From Pagrus major (taxonomy: Eukaryota; Chordata; Actinopteri; Spariformes; Sparidae): a stretch of 64,000 nucleotides of DNA. The first letter of the stretch is position 1; each line of letters begins with the position of its first letter. Below the pieces are notes generated by a model that was not told where the DNA came from, searched no databases, and was given only the letters and a program-made list of their open reading frames with translations. The stretch is taken from the NCBI RefSeq assembly GCF_040436345.1, contig NC_133218.1, positions 3,205,484-3,269,483 on the forward strand, given 5' to 3'. The translations under genes were made by a program, and so were the position numbers. Shown piece after piece: positions 22,703 to 34,199 of the stretch.

Positions 22703-24796
22703 ATGGAGTTTGCCATGGTGGGTGCGGACGGCGGGTGCAATAGTCACCTGCCTTACGGATATGCCCAAGCTCGCGCACGGGAGAGGGAGCGCGAGAGGGA
22801 GCGCCAGGCTGCCCAGTCGAGAGCGGCGGCTGCGGCGGCCGCTGCCGAAGGTGGGTCCGGTGCGGAGGGAGGAGGCGGCGGCGGCGGCGGCAGCGGCGTG
22901 GGGGGGTCCACCTCCACCTCCACCTCCACCTCCTCCTCCTCCTCCTCCAGCGCTCATCTCCTTAACAACCGCCAGCATCAGTCTCGCGCCGCCTCCTCCA
23001 CGAACGCCAACATCAGCAGCGGCGGCACCGCCTCGCGCCCCTCCTCCTCCTCCTCCTCCACCTCCTCCTCGCAGCCGCCACAGCACCAGCAGGAGCCCGA
23101 GCAGCAGCAGAGAGTTCTCAGAGAGCGGAAAAAGCAGCGCGGCGTCGGACGGTGGAGACGCAGCCGGACGACACTCGGCGGGGACCTGCGCCACTCGGAG
23201 CTGGCGCTGCTCGGATCCGAGGAGGACATCATGATAGAGGAGGAAGAGGCCGAGGGAGCCGAGGAAGAGGAGGAGGAGGAGGGGGGGGACCGGGGCAGCA
23301 AGAGGTCGAGCTTTCTGTGTAACATGGATGATGAGGAGGAGACGGTGTCGATCACTGACAGGCGCCCCCAGTCCGGATACGAAAATGTTTACAGCGAGTG
23401 CGGCTGCTGCGAGAGAGTTGTCATCAACGTGTCGGGGCTGAAGTTTGAAACTCAGCTCAAGACTCTCACTCAGTTCCCGGACACCCTCCTGGGAGACCCC
23501 GACAAGAGAATCAGGTACTTCGACCCGCTGAGGAACGAATACTTCTTCGACCGGAACCGACCGAGTTTTGACGCCATTCTGTACTATTACCAGTCAGGGG
23601 GGCGGTTGAAAAGACCCGTCAACGTCCCGTTTGACATCTTCTCCGAGGAGGTGAAGTTTTATGAACTCGGGGAAGAGGCGATACTCAAGTTTCGGGAGGA
23701 TGAGGGTTTCGTGAAAGAGGAGGAAAAGCCTCTGCCCGAGGACGAGTTCAAGCGCCAAATCTGGCTGCTTTTTGAGTATCCGGAGAGCTCGAGTCCTGCC
23801 AGGGGGATAGCGGTGGTGTCCGTCCTGGTTATAGTTATTTCTATTGTCATTTTCTGCCTGGAGACGCTGCCGGAGTTCAGGGATGAAAAAGAGTATCTGC
23901 AGCCACGACACAACTCCACTCAGCCTGACCACGGATTTACTCCATTCAACGACCCGTTTTTCATCGTGGAGACGGTTTGCATCATCTGGTTCTCCTTTGA
24001 GATTATAGTCCGCTTCTTTGCGAGTCCGAGCAAACCGGCTTTCTTTAAAAACATTATGAACTCAATAGACATTGTATCCATTTTGCCTTATTTCATAACT
24101 CTCGGCACGGACCTGGCGCAGCACCAAGGCAACGGGCAGCAAGCGATGAGCTTTGCCATCCTGAGAATAATCCGCCTCGTCAGGGTGTTCCGCATCTTCA
24201 AGCTGTCACGGCACTCCAAGGGGCTGCAGATCCTGGGTCATACCCTGCGCGCCAGCATGAGGGAGCTGGCCCTCCTCATTTTCTTCCTGGTCATAGGTGT
24301 CATCCTGTTCTCCAGCGCGGTGTACTTCGCCGAGGCGGACGAGCCCACCTCCCAGTTCACGAGCATCCCCGACGCCTTCTGGTGGGCCGTGGTGACCATG
24401 ACCACGGTGGGCTACGGTGACATGAAGCCCATCACCGTCGGGGGGAAGATAGTGGGCTCCCTCTGCGCCATCGCGGGCGTGTTAACTATCGCGCTCCCGG
24501 TGCCGGTCATAGTGTCCAACTTCAACTACTTTTACCACAGGGAGACCGATAATGAAGACCAGACGCCGGTGGTGGAGAGCATGCCCCCGGGTTGCCCGTA
24601 TTTCCCGGACTTTCTAAGGAAATTCAAAGGCTCGCCCTCTGGCTCCTCAATGGGTGACAAAGCGGAGTATATGGAGATGGAGGAGGGGGTGACGGAGTCG
24701 CTGTGCGGGCTGGACAAGAGCCCCAGTAAAGGAAACGGCACAGACATAGGCAGGAAAAACAGTACTAACTCAAAATCCATTCAGACTGACGTGTGA
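22703..24796 (+). CDS. kcna4: Voltage-gated potassium channel Kv1.4 (A-type)
   Basis: A single-exon frame of 697 codons, as usual for Kv1 genes, encodes the rapidly inactivating Shaker-type K+ channel alpha subunit of neurons and heart. Residues 1-35 are the Kv1.4-specific inactivation ball, with Cys12 and the [13 protein letters not shown] segment. A homopolymer-rich linker (about 40-130) and an acidic Glu run (about 178-193) follow. The T1 tetramerisation domain is about 238-333. Membrane segments are S1 368-388, S2 419-440, S3 450-470, S4 486-505 (R488, R491, R494, R497, K500, R503), S5 521-543 and S6 with PVP at 599-601. The filter is TVGYGD (568-573), followed by Lys575, the residue typical of TEA-insensitive Kv1.4. 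N404 in the S1-S2 loop is a sequon, and the end is a TDV PDZ ligand. The start is secure: TGA lies in frame nine bases upstream and the Kozak context is good. Human Kv1.4 is 653 residues; the extra length is in the linker. Confidence 0.98.
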   Translation: MEFAMVGADGGCNSHLPYGYAQARARERERERERQAAQSRAAAAAAAAEGGSGAEGGGGGGGGSGVGGSTSTSTSTSSSSSSSAHLLNNRQHQSRAASSTNANISSGGTASRPSSSSSSTSSSQPPQHQQEPEQQQRVLRERKKQRGVGRWRRSRTTLGGDLRHSELALLGSEEDIMIEEEEAEGAEEEEEEEGGDRGSKRSSFLCNMDDEEETVSITDRRPQSGYENVYSECGCCERVVINVSGLKFETQLKTLTQFPDTLLGDPDKRIRYFDPLRNEYFFDRNRPSFDAILYYYQSGGRLKRPVNVPFDIFSEEVKFYELGEEAILKFREDEGFVKEEEKPLPEDEFKRQIWLLFEYPESSSPARGIAVVSVLVIVISIVIFCLETLPEFRDEKEYLQPRHNSTQPDHGFTPFNDPFFIVETVCIIWFSFEIIVRFFASPSKPAFFKNIMNSIDIVSILPYFITLGTDLAQHQGNGQQAMSFAILRIIRLVRVFRIFKLSRHSKGLQILGHTLRASMRELALLIFFLVIGVILFSSAVYFAEADEPTSQFTSIPDAFWWAVVTMTTVGYGDMKPITVGGKIVGSLCAIAGVLTIALPVPVIVSNFNYFYHRETDNEDQTPVVESMPPGCPYFPDFLRKFKGSPSGSSMGDKAEYMEMEEGVTESLCGLDKSPSKGNGTDIGRKNSTNSKSIQTDV

Positions 24797-25158
24797 TTAC
24801 AAGTAGTGTCCTTTTATTTTCCTTTTTTTCTGTGGAAGAATTCGCCCTATAAAGATACAGTGTGCCCAAGAGCAGGTGGCCCCCCTAACACAAGTTTTAC
24901 GCACGCACACAAACACACGTCACCAATTGGCAGGTTGAAATATTTCATTCTCTCCATCTCAGAATAGTTTCTCCAAATCTTCTCCACTTAGGAACAATTA
25001 CGACCAGTATTTGTCTAATCGGTTAATTAATGAATCATCTAACCTGTGCGGGCTGAGATCAAATCGAAATTCGAGACGAGACAGGCTATGCATTCGCACT
25101 TTATGAGTTTCATCTGTCAATAACTGAAAGGGTAGGGATGGTCGTTTTGCTGTTATGC

Positions 25159-25164
25159 AATAAA
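25159..25164 (+). terminator. kcna4: Poly(A) signal of kcna4
   Basis: AATAAA lies about 360 nt beyond the kcna4 stop codon in AT-rich sequence. It is the first canonical signal downstream. Longer alternative 3' UTRs are possible. Confidence 0.55.
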
Positions 25165-28100
25165 GTTTAAAAATTTGTTTGCACTAAATGTAGAATTTGC
25201 GCTGGGTTTGGCTGATTTTTATTTTAGAGACAGAAACTGTAGGCCATGCAAATGGCGATAATTTAGTCATCCTCTGACCACTTAGCTGAAGAATGTTTGA
25301 CTTGCTTCCTCAAAGAGAGCAAACTAAGGATATTAATAACATCTTTCATGCGCTGCCAATAAAAATTGGACTCCATTAAAGGAAAAGCCGAAGACAGATA
25401 AAAGACTTTTGTTAGTGTTCCAACACTTAGTATTAACAAAACGCTCATTGATAAGACATAGCATTTAGCAGTCATTAAATAAACCAGGGCTAGAGTTATT
25501 TCTACGTCATCTACATGAATATGCTTTTCCACAACCGGCCAAAATAAGCCTTGTGTTGTTGAGCCACCATGAGAGCTAAGCACAGGAAACCATCAGAGTT
25601 ATAAATGGCTGGAGAAATGACTCGCCCCGCCAGGTTTTGTACGGACAGGCTTGGGGGCCTTGGCGACAACAGTTTCCCCAGTTTGATTTAAACCACCTCA
25701 AAATGACAATATCCCTTTACACGGACGCAGATGGAAAGCTATAGCAAAAATGACTCTGTCGTGGAAACTCCTTGGAGTGGAGTTTGCGAGCAACTTCATC
25801 TTCTGTCCGCTGGACTTCGTGCACAAAATATTTTTTTTTCTCATGAGGACTATGATTATCTCCGAGCTCAGAGGACCATCTGGGATGTGGATGTCTTCCA
25901 AGGTATGTAGCCTGTGCAGATCCTCTGTGACAGTGATTATTATCCAGTGATGATGAGTGGGACAATAATGCAACACTTACAACGAGCCATATTTAGATAT
26001 ACAGCATGTTTAGTGGTATTCCACCCTGACATTTATTTTCCAACTCTTCGTCGTCCTTCAGACCAATGAATGACACGTAATTACGCGTGCGTAATAGTGC
26101 GTAAAATACTGTAGATGGACGCTGGCGCTTATTCCTGTCGTCATGTGGTCAGTTCATGTTTCTCCTGCCCTGTACAACGTTTATGCTACACTCAGGTGTA
26201 TTATCTAACAGGTCTATTATACAACAATATTCCAGACATCTCATTCATAACAGTTGTAATTATCTAATCTAAGGGGACAATGGGTCAGGCTGTTGAGAAC
26301 GTATGCCAAAGGTTACCACAATGGATTGTGTGTCTCATCATTAGTGTCTGGAGAGAGTTTACACATGCAGTACTTGAGCTGAAGCTTCAGGACAGAAGTT
26401 TATTCTATTAAATAAGTCTGAAAGTATGTTACTTCCTGCTTTTTTGGACAGTCCTGACTGTGTTCACATCAAAAGATAACTGGCGTTAGTTTTCTTATTT
26501 TGTCACTGCTCTCCAGTCGTCTTATTGACAGTATTCTCACCTTCCACAGCAGGTGTAGCATGAGTACACTGTGACACGTGAAGCCTTGATATATTAGTTC
26601 AGCCTAAACCATGACTTGTATGATTTCAAATGTGAAAACTGAAACTTTATTGCCGCCTAAATCAACACAAGTTGTCTCCAGGCATGCAGGCAAACCTTAA
26701 AGCTCCTTCCATTCAAAAATGTGTTTTGTTGCTTCAGTTGGATGTTTGAACTGCAGTCTGCAGAGTTCGACACTAAAAGGCTGTTTTCTCGATGAAAGTT
26801 CTCTGTGCTCACCTTTAATCTCAGTTTAAGACGTGTAGATATGAGCAAGATTTTGAGACATCGCAACTAGTTTGGATTCAGTCGTTGTTAAATATGCGAA
26901 GTGTGATGTGGAAACTTGAAACACTGCCAATGGACTTTTAGTGAAGTCGGAGGCATCTTGTGTCCAGCAGTTAAACTTTATGTACATAGACTCAGGATTT
27001 TCAATCAGGGAGGAGTAAATGTAATTTGAAGATTTTTTAATTACCTAATGAGCCTTATTTGTGGACAACACATATCAGAGAAGAACTAGTATGGCACTCA
27101 GTAGAGCGCCAAAGCCAAACAGTCCCCCTTTAATTCAATCAAGAATAATCCAACATCAAACTGGACAGCTCTGTATCAATCAAAAATGTAAACGACCCAC
27201 ATCAATTGTACTCATTCATAGATACCAGCCACCTAAATACGCCTGATTATCCATGCAGCCAGAGAAGTTAACGAAAATGTTGAAAAAACACCTTAATTGC
27301 AATGCTTTAAAAAGTGAGAAAAGATTCCTGGATCAGTCCCTTTGTCCAGATACACACCAAAAATTAATTGGGTCTATTCTGGGCCGAGACCCAGCTTCCA
27401 TCCAAGAACTCCGTTCAGTAGTTTTTCTGTTATCCTGCTGACAAACCAACACGGGTGAAAACCTAACCTCTGTGGCAGAGGTAATTATTATTGAAAGCAA
27501 AATAGTTTGATGTTTAAAAACAGGTGTGGTGGGGTCTTTAAGATGTGCAAAGTTTGCAGATGGGATCGCAAAATATACAGCATATATTGAAAACATAAAC
27601 TTATACAAGAACAAAAGTTAATGAATTGAAATATGTCAACATTTCTCCATGATGCACAAAAATTCTGGGCCTAAGAAACTGTCATCTGTTGGGAAAAAGT
27701 TGACAAAAACATGATGATTGTTGCCAAAATGTAACTTGACGTATGTAGCAGTGCTTTGAGTATTGATAAAATGCATCAAAATGTACTACAGAGTGTTCTC
27801 ACAAATAAGCCAACATTTGTCTGAATCAATACACATTTGTATTCATGCTTCAGATCCATCCGTGCTGCCACTCACTCCACCAGTGCCTCTCAGCATTCCT
27901 CAGCACATAATCACTGCATCAGCGCATAATAATTTATTGCACTGTGTGTTCATATCCTCAGAAGAACTATTCATACAAGATATTTTCATCACCTGCACCC
28001 ACAACCACACACACACACACACACACGCACACACCATCCTGGCACTGGGCCAACTCCTCTTGATACCTCTCACACTTCACACTTACATAATGTGGCTTAT

Positions 28101-29083
28101 GGCGAGAGGCGCAATCCAAAACATTTTTCAAGCAAAGTGTGTGGGTCAGGCATATTCTTAGGCCTGTAGCTGCTGAGCTGACTGTGAAAACAGCCTGTAT
28201 CATCCTGAGCCACGGAGCCGAGCTGAATGGTTTTGACTGCTCATAGCGTCCCATTGTCACGTGCACGGCGAGCCTTTGTAGTGCAGATTTAGACCATATG
28301 GCCGGGCCATGTGACAAAGTGAGAGTTATTTATGGTTATTTCTCCCAAAGTATTCCATGCCTGTCAAAGGACATAGAGGAGAGGTGGAAAGAAAGTGAGC
28401 GTGCGGTACAAAATGTCAGAGCAGGTTATGTAATAATAGGAAGAACAGGGTGTAAATGAGGCGAGTTGATCAGAAGAAAGTTTTGATTATCAATTAAGAG
28501 TCTGAGGCATTTATCTGTGAAGGACCCCAAACTTTTGCTGGTTCTCTCCTGTGTGACAGTTTGACTTGAGCTTGACTCTATTTCATACGAGTACGTTGAA
28601 GATATTTGGGGCTTTTGGCTTGTTGGTCAGACAGAATAAACAGTTTGCAGTGATGTGCTTTTGTCTCATATGGACTCAATAATTAACTGGTTAATCATTG
28701 GATTTGGACGAACAGATTTACTGAAAATAAAAGTGATGCGTCTCAGCTCTAACCGGTATTGACACAGCTACAGTACTATACTGTATTGTGGATGGACTCC
28801 TCATTGATAAATGTTTGCGCTGTACAGACAGCAGTGAATCACAATGATTCAGGTTTTCTTGTAGAATAAACTCGACTGGTCAGAGTTACATTTGTATCTA
28901 CGCAGAACCGCAGACTTTCAGGGGCCACAAAACTCCCAGGTTATCTGTGTAATTAGTTTGTTGTACCTGAATTAGTGAAGGGCCCTGAGGTGGCTCCTGC
29001 ATTTTTACCCAATTTTAATACACTGTCAAAATGTATTATTACTTTATTTAGCCAGGAAGTCTCTGGAAATTTGTATTAATATG
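25165..29083. other. Intergenic, downstream of kcna4
   Basis: No gene recognised. A CA microsatellite is at about 28007-28032. The first kilobase is relatively unbiased in composition and may include further kcna4 3' UTR. Confidence 0.5.
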
Positions 29084-29449
29084 TTAAAGCAACATTATGT
29101 AACCTGTTTTTAACCTTAAACTAAAAGCTTCAAATTCAATTTTGAAGCTTTTTTTTCTTGTAATAGGGTGAATGGTGTCTCTGTCTCATCCATCCATCCA
29201 CCTATCACTTGTTTCTGCACTATGTGACTTCAGTGAGAGTGTAGGATCACAGCGTTACATACATGTTTACTCAAAGATACAAGTTTTCAACACATAACAT
29301 TGTTATGACTTAATTAGTTTTGTTTGTAGTTAGCACCTACATTACATCACAGACCTGGGATTTGTATTTATGACAGTGGTGTTGCATTCAGGAACTGCGG
29401 GGGGCGCCAAATTGAACTAAATGCCAATTTCTACATAATGTTGCTTTAA
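29084..29449. mobile_element. TTAA-ended MITE, second family
   Basis: Terminal inverted repeats TTAAAGCAACATTATGTAA and TACATAATGTTGCTTTAA bound a 366-bp non-coding element. The ends differ from family A, but the TTAA tips and size class are the same. Confidence 0.75.
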
Positions 29450-29599
29450 CACGACAAACTGAAGCCATGTTTGCACCCAAAGTACCCAGAACTTTTAGTC
29501 CTAGGAACTGCTGACAAGGCAGGCTTTAGCCTGTTGTTGTCTGCAGTTCCACCAAGATCTAAAGACCTGGGAATATTACATTTCAAGTACATTCTGCGA

Positions 29600-30130
29600 A
29601 AACCAAAGATAAGTTCGAACTGAATGTTTCTTTATGTTGCAATTTTACATTTGTGTAGGTTGAATTTTCTATGTGACACTGTGCTTACGCTCTAGTAAGG
29701 GTTATGCACAAAAAACACCTGGTTAGGGTATGGAAAAAAATCATTGTTTGGCTTAAAATACCTATTTTGGTCACCAGAATTACGGATGGAGATGGTCCGA
29801 CTTCCTATTGAATATAGCCGGTTTGGGTTGCCACAAAAAACAGCTGGAAATGTCCACAGTTCTCCTTAAAAAACACAGGTTTTCGTCACAGAAACAGGTG
29901 GAAATGTCCACAGGCGTTCTTAAAATCATCCAGTGGTGTGAACCGAATTGTGGTTTGGCAGCCTTGTTGGCTTGTTATCACGGATGGAGATGGTCTGACT
30001 TCCTTTGAAAAAAAAAGCTGCTTTTACTGCCACAAAAACAGGTGGAAATGTCCCCAGGTCTCATTAAAAAAATCCAGTGGTGTGACTCAAACTGCGGTCG
30101 ACCGTTGGCAGCCTTGTTGGCTTGTAGTAC
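29600..30130 (+). repeat. GGTTAGG-type dispersed repeat with internal tandem duplication
   Basis: A segment with GGATGGAGATGGTC, GCCACAAAAACAGGTGG, ATCCAGTGGTGTGA and GCAGCCTTGTTGGCTTGT is present twice (about 29785-29978 and 29979-30126). The core AAACAGGTGGAAATGTCC is present again within the first unit. Confidence 0.7.
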
Positions 30131-31068
30131 GATTTTACATCATATTGTTTGGATAATACAACCCCCCCTTGAACAGGGACTGTGTTGGGGGGTAAAATAA
30201 TGTTCCCGAAACTTAATTTAGACTTGAGTCCCTCCAAGGAGTCATAGTCCCTGGGGATAGTTACAGCGGTGGAAATGAGACTTATCAGACACATAGCAAA
30301 GAGATTAGAGGTTGTTTCCACAGGATGCATTGTGTTTGCTTTGTGGTGTGATGGTCCTACATTCATCTAACTTGAATTTTACTGCCTTAGACTCGGACAA
30401 AGCTTCTATTAAGACAATAGAGAATTGGAGAATGTTCATTTTCTGAAAATGTAGCGCTCGACCGGTACAAAGTCACAATTTTAACACTAAACTGTTGTCG
30501 TAAAATGTGGCTGTTTAGTGTGCAGCCTCTCTGGAGTGTTTCCACAAGGAGGAAATCCTGCAGGGTAGCTCATGATAGATGATGTAATCTGTAATCGAAG
30601 AGGAAAACTTTACCTAAAATACCAAAATATAGAAAAAATGGAATCAGTGACTCCATACTCATACACTGCATTTCGTTCAGTTTCACTCGTAACCTTTCAT
30701 ACAGCTGTAATGGTCACAAACTGACGCTGGAAAAAGGCTCAAGTGCTAAAAACCAGAGGAGCTAAAACGGAAATGTCTCAGAGTTAATCAGCTCTTTTAA
30801 ACTGTCGATTAAATGTTACCGAGCAGTGCTCAGGTTTTCCTTTGTGGCTTTCAAACTGGCATCTACGTTACTAAATGTTTCACTGAATTAGGCTCCTCGC
30901 ACCCCGCAGTCAACTATTTATGTGACAGTCGACTCGTCCAGATTGAAACAACCTGCTCTGCATAACAGAAGCCAAATTGTGCTGACAACCATAGGTCACA
31001 GTCACCGCTGACCCTGCTGACAAATGGCTCATTTAGATGCTCAGAAAATGACTCCTACCTGCAGCCAA

Positions 31069-31280
31069 GACATCCATCCATCTTCTACAGCCGCTAATAC
31101 CTGCTGAGGTCACAGGGGGCTGGGGGCTGGAGCCTGTCCCAGCATACAGCGGGTGAGAGGCAGGGAACACTCCGGACAGATTGCCAGATATTCACAGAGA
31201 GAGTTAACATAAATGCAGACACTCATTTTCACTCCTTAGGGGAATTTAGGCGTTTACCTGACCTGCATGTCTTTGGACTG
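31069..31280 (+). repeat. Dispersed repeat, CATCCATCCATCTTCT type
   Basis: CATCCATCCATCTTCTACAG, GGGGGCTGGAGCCTGTCCCA, GGTGAGAGGCAGGGAACACTC and CTGCATGTCTTTGGACTG are landmarks of a common teleost interspersed repeat. Confidence 0.65.
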
Positions 31281-31364
31281 AAGCACTCAACAAAGACAAG
31301 GACAACATACAGTGCAGTGGAATTCGGATGATGCACTACCGCATATGACAACCTTATATCAACC

Positions 31365-31610
31365 CAAACTATATTGGATATGTTGAAACTTCATGTTCAA
31401 CTTCCAATTTTATGTACAGAGAAACCTATTCTTCTGGTCTAGTTAGGTTTAGGCACAATAAACACTTGGTAAGGGTCAGAAAAAGATCATGTTTAGGCTT
31501 ATCTGGTTCTGTCACCACAAACACGGCCAGGTGTTGCCACGAACGCAGCTAGAAAATGTCCCGGCATTTTGTTGAAAATATCCAGTGGTTTCACACTTAC
31601 ACATTTGCCT
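31365..31610 (+). repeat. Dispersed repeat, GGTTTAGGCAC-type family
   Basis: TAGTTAGGTTTAGGCACAAT, GGTCAGAAAAAGATCATG, AAAATGTCCCGGCATTTTG and TATCCAGTGGTTTCACACTT match the copy at 53.2-53.5 kb in order. Confidence 0.7.
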
Positions 31611-33714
31611 TTTCAGGACATACAACACGCTCTATCCTTTTGATGAGAGCGGCATTGTTGAGTTAGTTTTTTGTGAGGTGTTCTTAATAAACTGGCAACT
31701 AAATGTATCAACCATGTGATCCATTCCACCATGTAATTTTATTATCATTTCGTTAGTTATTTTTCAGGTGACTTACTTTTTGGCATATTCAATGCTGAAA
31801 CTTGTTGACAACTCGATAGCACAGCCATGTAAAGAACACATGTAGGTTTTCATTATGTGTTCATGTTATACGTTCGGTACAATAGTAAGGCTTGAAACTT
31901 GCATGCAGAAGTGTCCAATTATGAACACGAGTCAGGTGCTGGAAGTGAAGAAAAGTATAACAGTATTACCAGAGGTGAGACTTGATGTTTAAATTTACTG
32001 AAATAATACCTGCACTGTTTACATGTGTGCTAACTCGCTGGTACATTGCTGCTTTTCTTGCCACATCACCACCACCCGCTGGTCAGCGAATTAGTGTGAA
32101 ACCATTGGGAGGAATGTGTATTGTGTCACTTGCATGCTTGTGCGTGCATCTTCATGCGGGAGGCACAAACACATTAAAACATTGCTCCATGTGGTCACAA
32201 TCTCCGCAGGGTAGTTTTAATGTGATATCACCACTCTGACCTCCACCACACACTACTGTTGCTATGAATGAGTGTTGTAATTAAATCTGCTTCTGCAGAC
32301 AACTGAACGCCAGTGTGGATCCATTTTTGATGTTTTCTATGTTTCTTTCTTTCGAATGCACAATGGTACACACAATGGCAATGTTGGCTGTTGTACGTAG
32401 GAGATTTCATCATTTTATCAGCACAGTACTGCCTAAAAATACAACACATAAAAGGTTTAAGTGTTAAGAATGTGACCAGGAAAGTTCTCCTTGTTCTCAC
32501 AGTTTCTCTACTGATATATCAGCCATTTTCCCCACTGACTTTGTAGAAAAATCATTAATCAAGCATAATAACCTAGACATGAACAACTTAATAATGCCTG
32601 ATTGTTTGAGAAAGGAATCCTGTATGTATTGTTTTAAGTAGTTGTTGTAAATAATCATAGATGAGCAGTCATGCCTCACTGATAAAAATATTTTCCTTGG
32701 AAGTAGCCAAACATGAAGAGAAAACAATAAAAAAGCAGAGTGAAAGTCCATGCAGCTGGAATGTCTCTGCAGTCAACTGTCCTGCCAATACATTAATCAG
32801 GCCAGATAAAGGGCTGTCTGCGTTGCCAACACACACAACAGACGATCCCAGCTGTTGTCATCATGTGAGTATTTACGATAATTGTCGCCTCTTGAAACAA
32901 TAAGCCGGTTGGAGCTACCTTCTTGTAAAATCATTAACAAATGGTTCAAAGAGACTGAGATAGGATCACCAATTTAAACTCAAGAGGTCCGTTGACTCTG
33001 ATTATTGATGGGCTGCAGTCCAAGCCAGACAGACAGTTCTGAGATAAAGATAACAGGCTCTTGACCAGGTGAGGGAGCATGAGCAGCATTTTTTGGCGCT
33101 GGTTCTGCTGGGTCAGACGAACAGTCACTAAACTCCTCTCCGTGAACAGATATTATCCAATTGTAGCTTAGCAACCTTTGTTAGGCATCGCAGGCCCGTT
33201 AGGTTTTTGATTTAAAGAGTCTCTTTCTTAAACCCCAAACCCAAAATTGTTAGAAATTGATCAAAAAGTATGTTTATGTGTCCTGATCTAAGCTGCAATC
33301 ATTAGCATGTCCAGCTAACTAGCTTACTACCCACATTAGAGATGCATTACTCAAATGAGCATGTCATTAACTTACTACAACAGTGTGCAGGGTTACTTAA
33401 AAAAACCTTGTTCACAATGGAAACATGCACTGTAGTTTTCCCCTCCTGTGTGGCATCTTATCAGAGTTAATGCTAACATTATTGGAGTTTACTCTTATAC
33501 AACAATACCTGAATTAGAGTATGTTGGTTTGTCGGTTAATTCTCTTCCTAAAACCTGTTTCTCTTGCAACGTTTAAAGCGAAACGAGTGTGTGAAAAACA
33601 CTATAACTTACTCTACACTGCAATACAAGAACAGCCCTGTTCCTTTATTTCCATGCCTTTGACATGAATCATCAGCGGGTGAAGATGCTAACTATTTGCC
33701 TGGGATTGGTTGGC
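31611..33714. other. Intergenic, nothing recognised
   Basis: No convincing exon, RNA gene or repeat is seen. Short open frames here lack family features. Confidence 0.45.
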
Positions 33715-33880
33715 TTCAGTTTTAATTTCGTTAACGAAAACTATGACAATAAACGTTCATCAACATCCTGACTAAGACAAGATGATGGCAATTTAAAAAA
33801 ATAGATCTTTGATAATAAAAACTATGACGTAATGTATGTTTCGTTTTCTTTGATGACACAAAATGGGATTAAAATGTTTG
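33715..33880. repeat. Probable old repeat (TCGTTAACGAAAACTATGAC)
   Basis: The GTTAACGAAAACTATGACAA, AATAAAAACTATGACG and TTTCGTTTTC segments resemble a common fish dispersed repeat built on CGTTAACGAAAAC. The ends are unclear. Confidence 0.35.
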
Positions 33881-34145
33881 CTTCAGACCCCTTTTACACG
33901 ATTCTTATTTTAAAACGAGTCAGCTGGAAACATTAAAAGCCAGCCTGAAAACACGTTTTCAGCTAACGTTGAGCTATCGTTAACTGAATTATTAAGTTAG
34001 CTACAGCTGGTAACATCTGCCAGAGACACCGGCAATTTCATCAAACATGCAAAATCGACAGAAATAAAAGGCTTGGTTTTGTTATCCTCTGTCTGAGATC
34101 AAGGAGGTGAATGCCGAAAAAAACAAACAAAAATGATTTAAAAAT

Positions 34146-34199
34146 AATGTTTCTGTACAAAGACCACCTGGTTGATGGAGGTCTTTGTACCAAAACATT
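34146..34199. repeat. Inverted repeat, 20-bp arms and 14-nt loop
   Basis: Arms 34146-34165 and 34180-34199 pair at 18 of 20 positions, with GTACAAAGACC facing GGTCTTTGTAC. Flanking A/T runs may extend it. Confidence 0.8.

Noticed and set aside
22550..23194. 214-codon minus-strand frame over the kcna4 start
   Set aside because: It is the reverse of the repeat-rich Kv1.4 N-terminus, with runs of Gly and Ala produced by the same microsatellites.
22710..23234. 174-codon plus-strand frame with long proline runs
   Set aside because: It is a shifted reading of the kcna4 Gly/Ser repeats; the true frame matches Kv1.4 throughout.
27763..28161. 132-codon frame
   Set aside because: It crosses a CA microsatellite and shows no protein family features.
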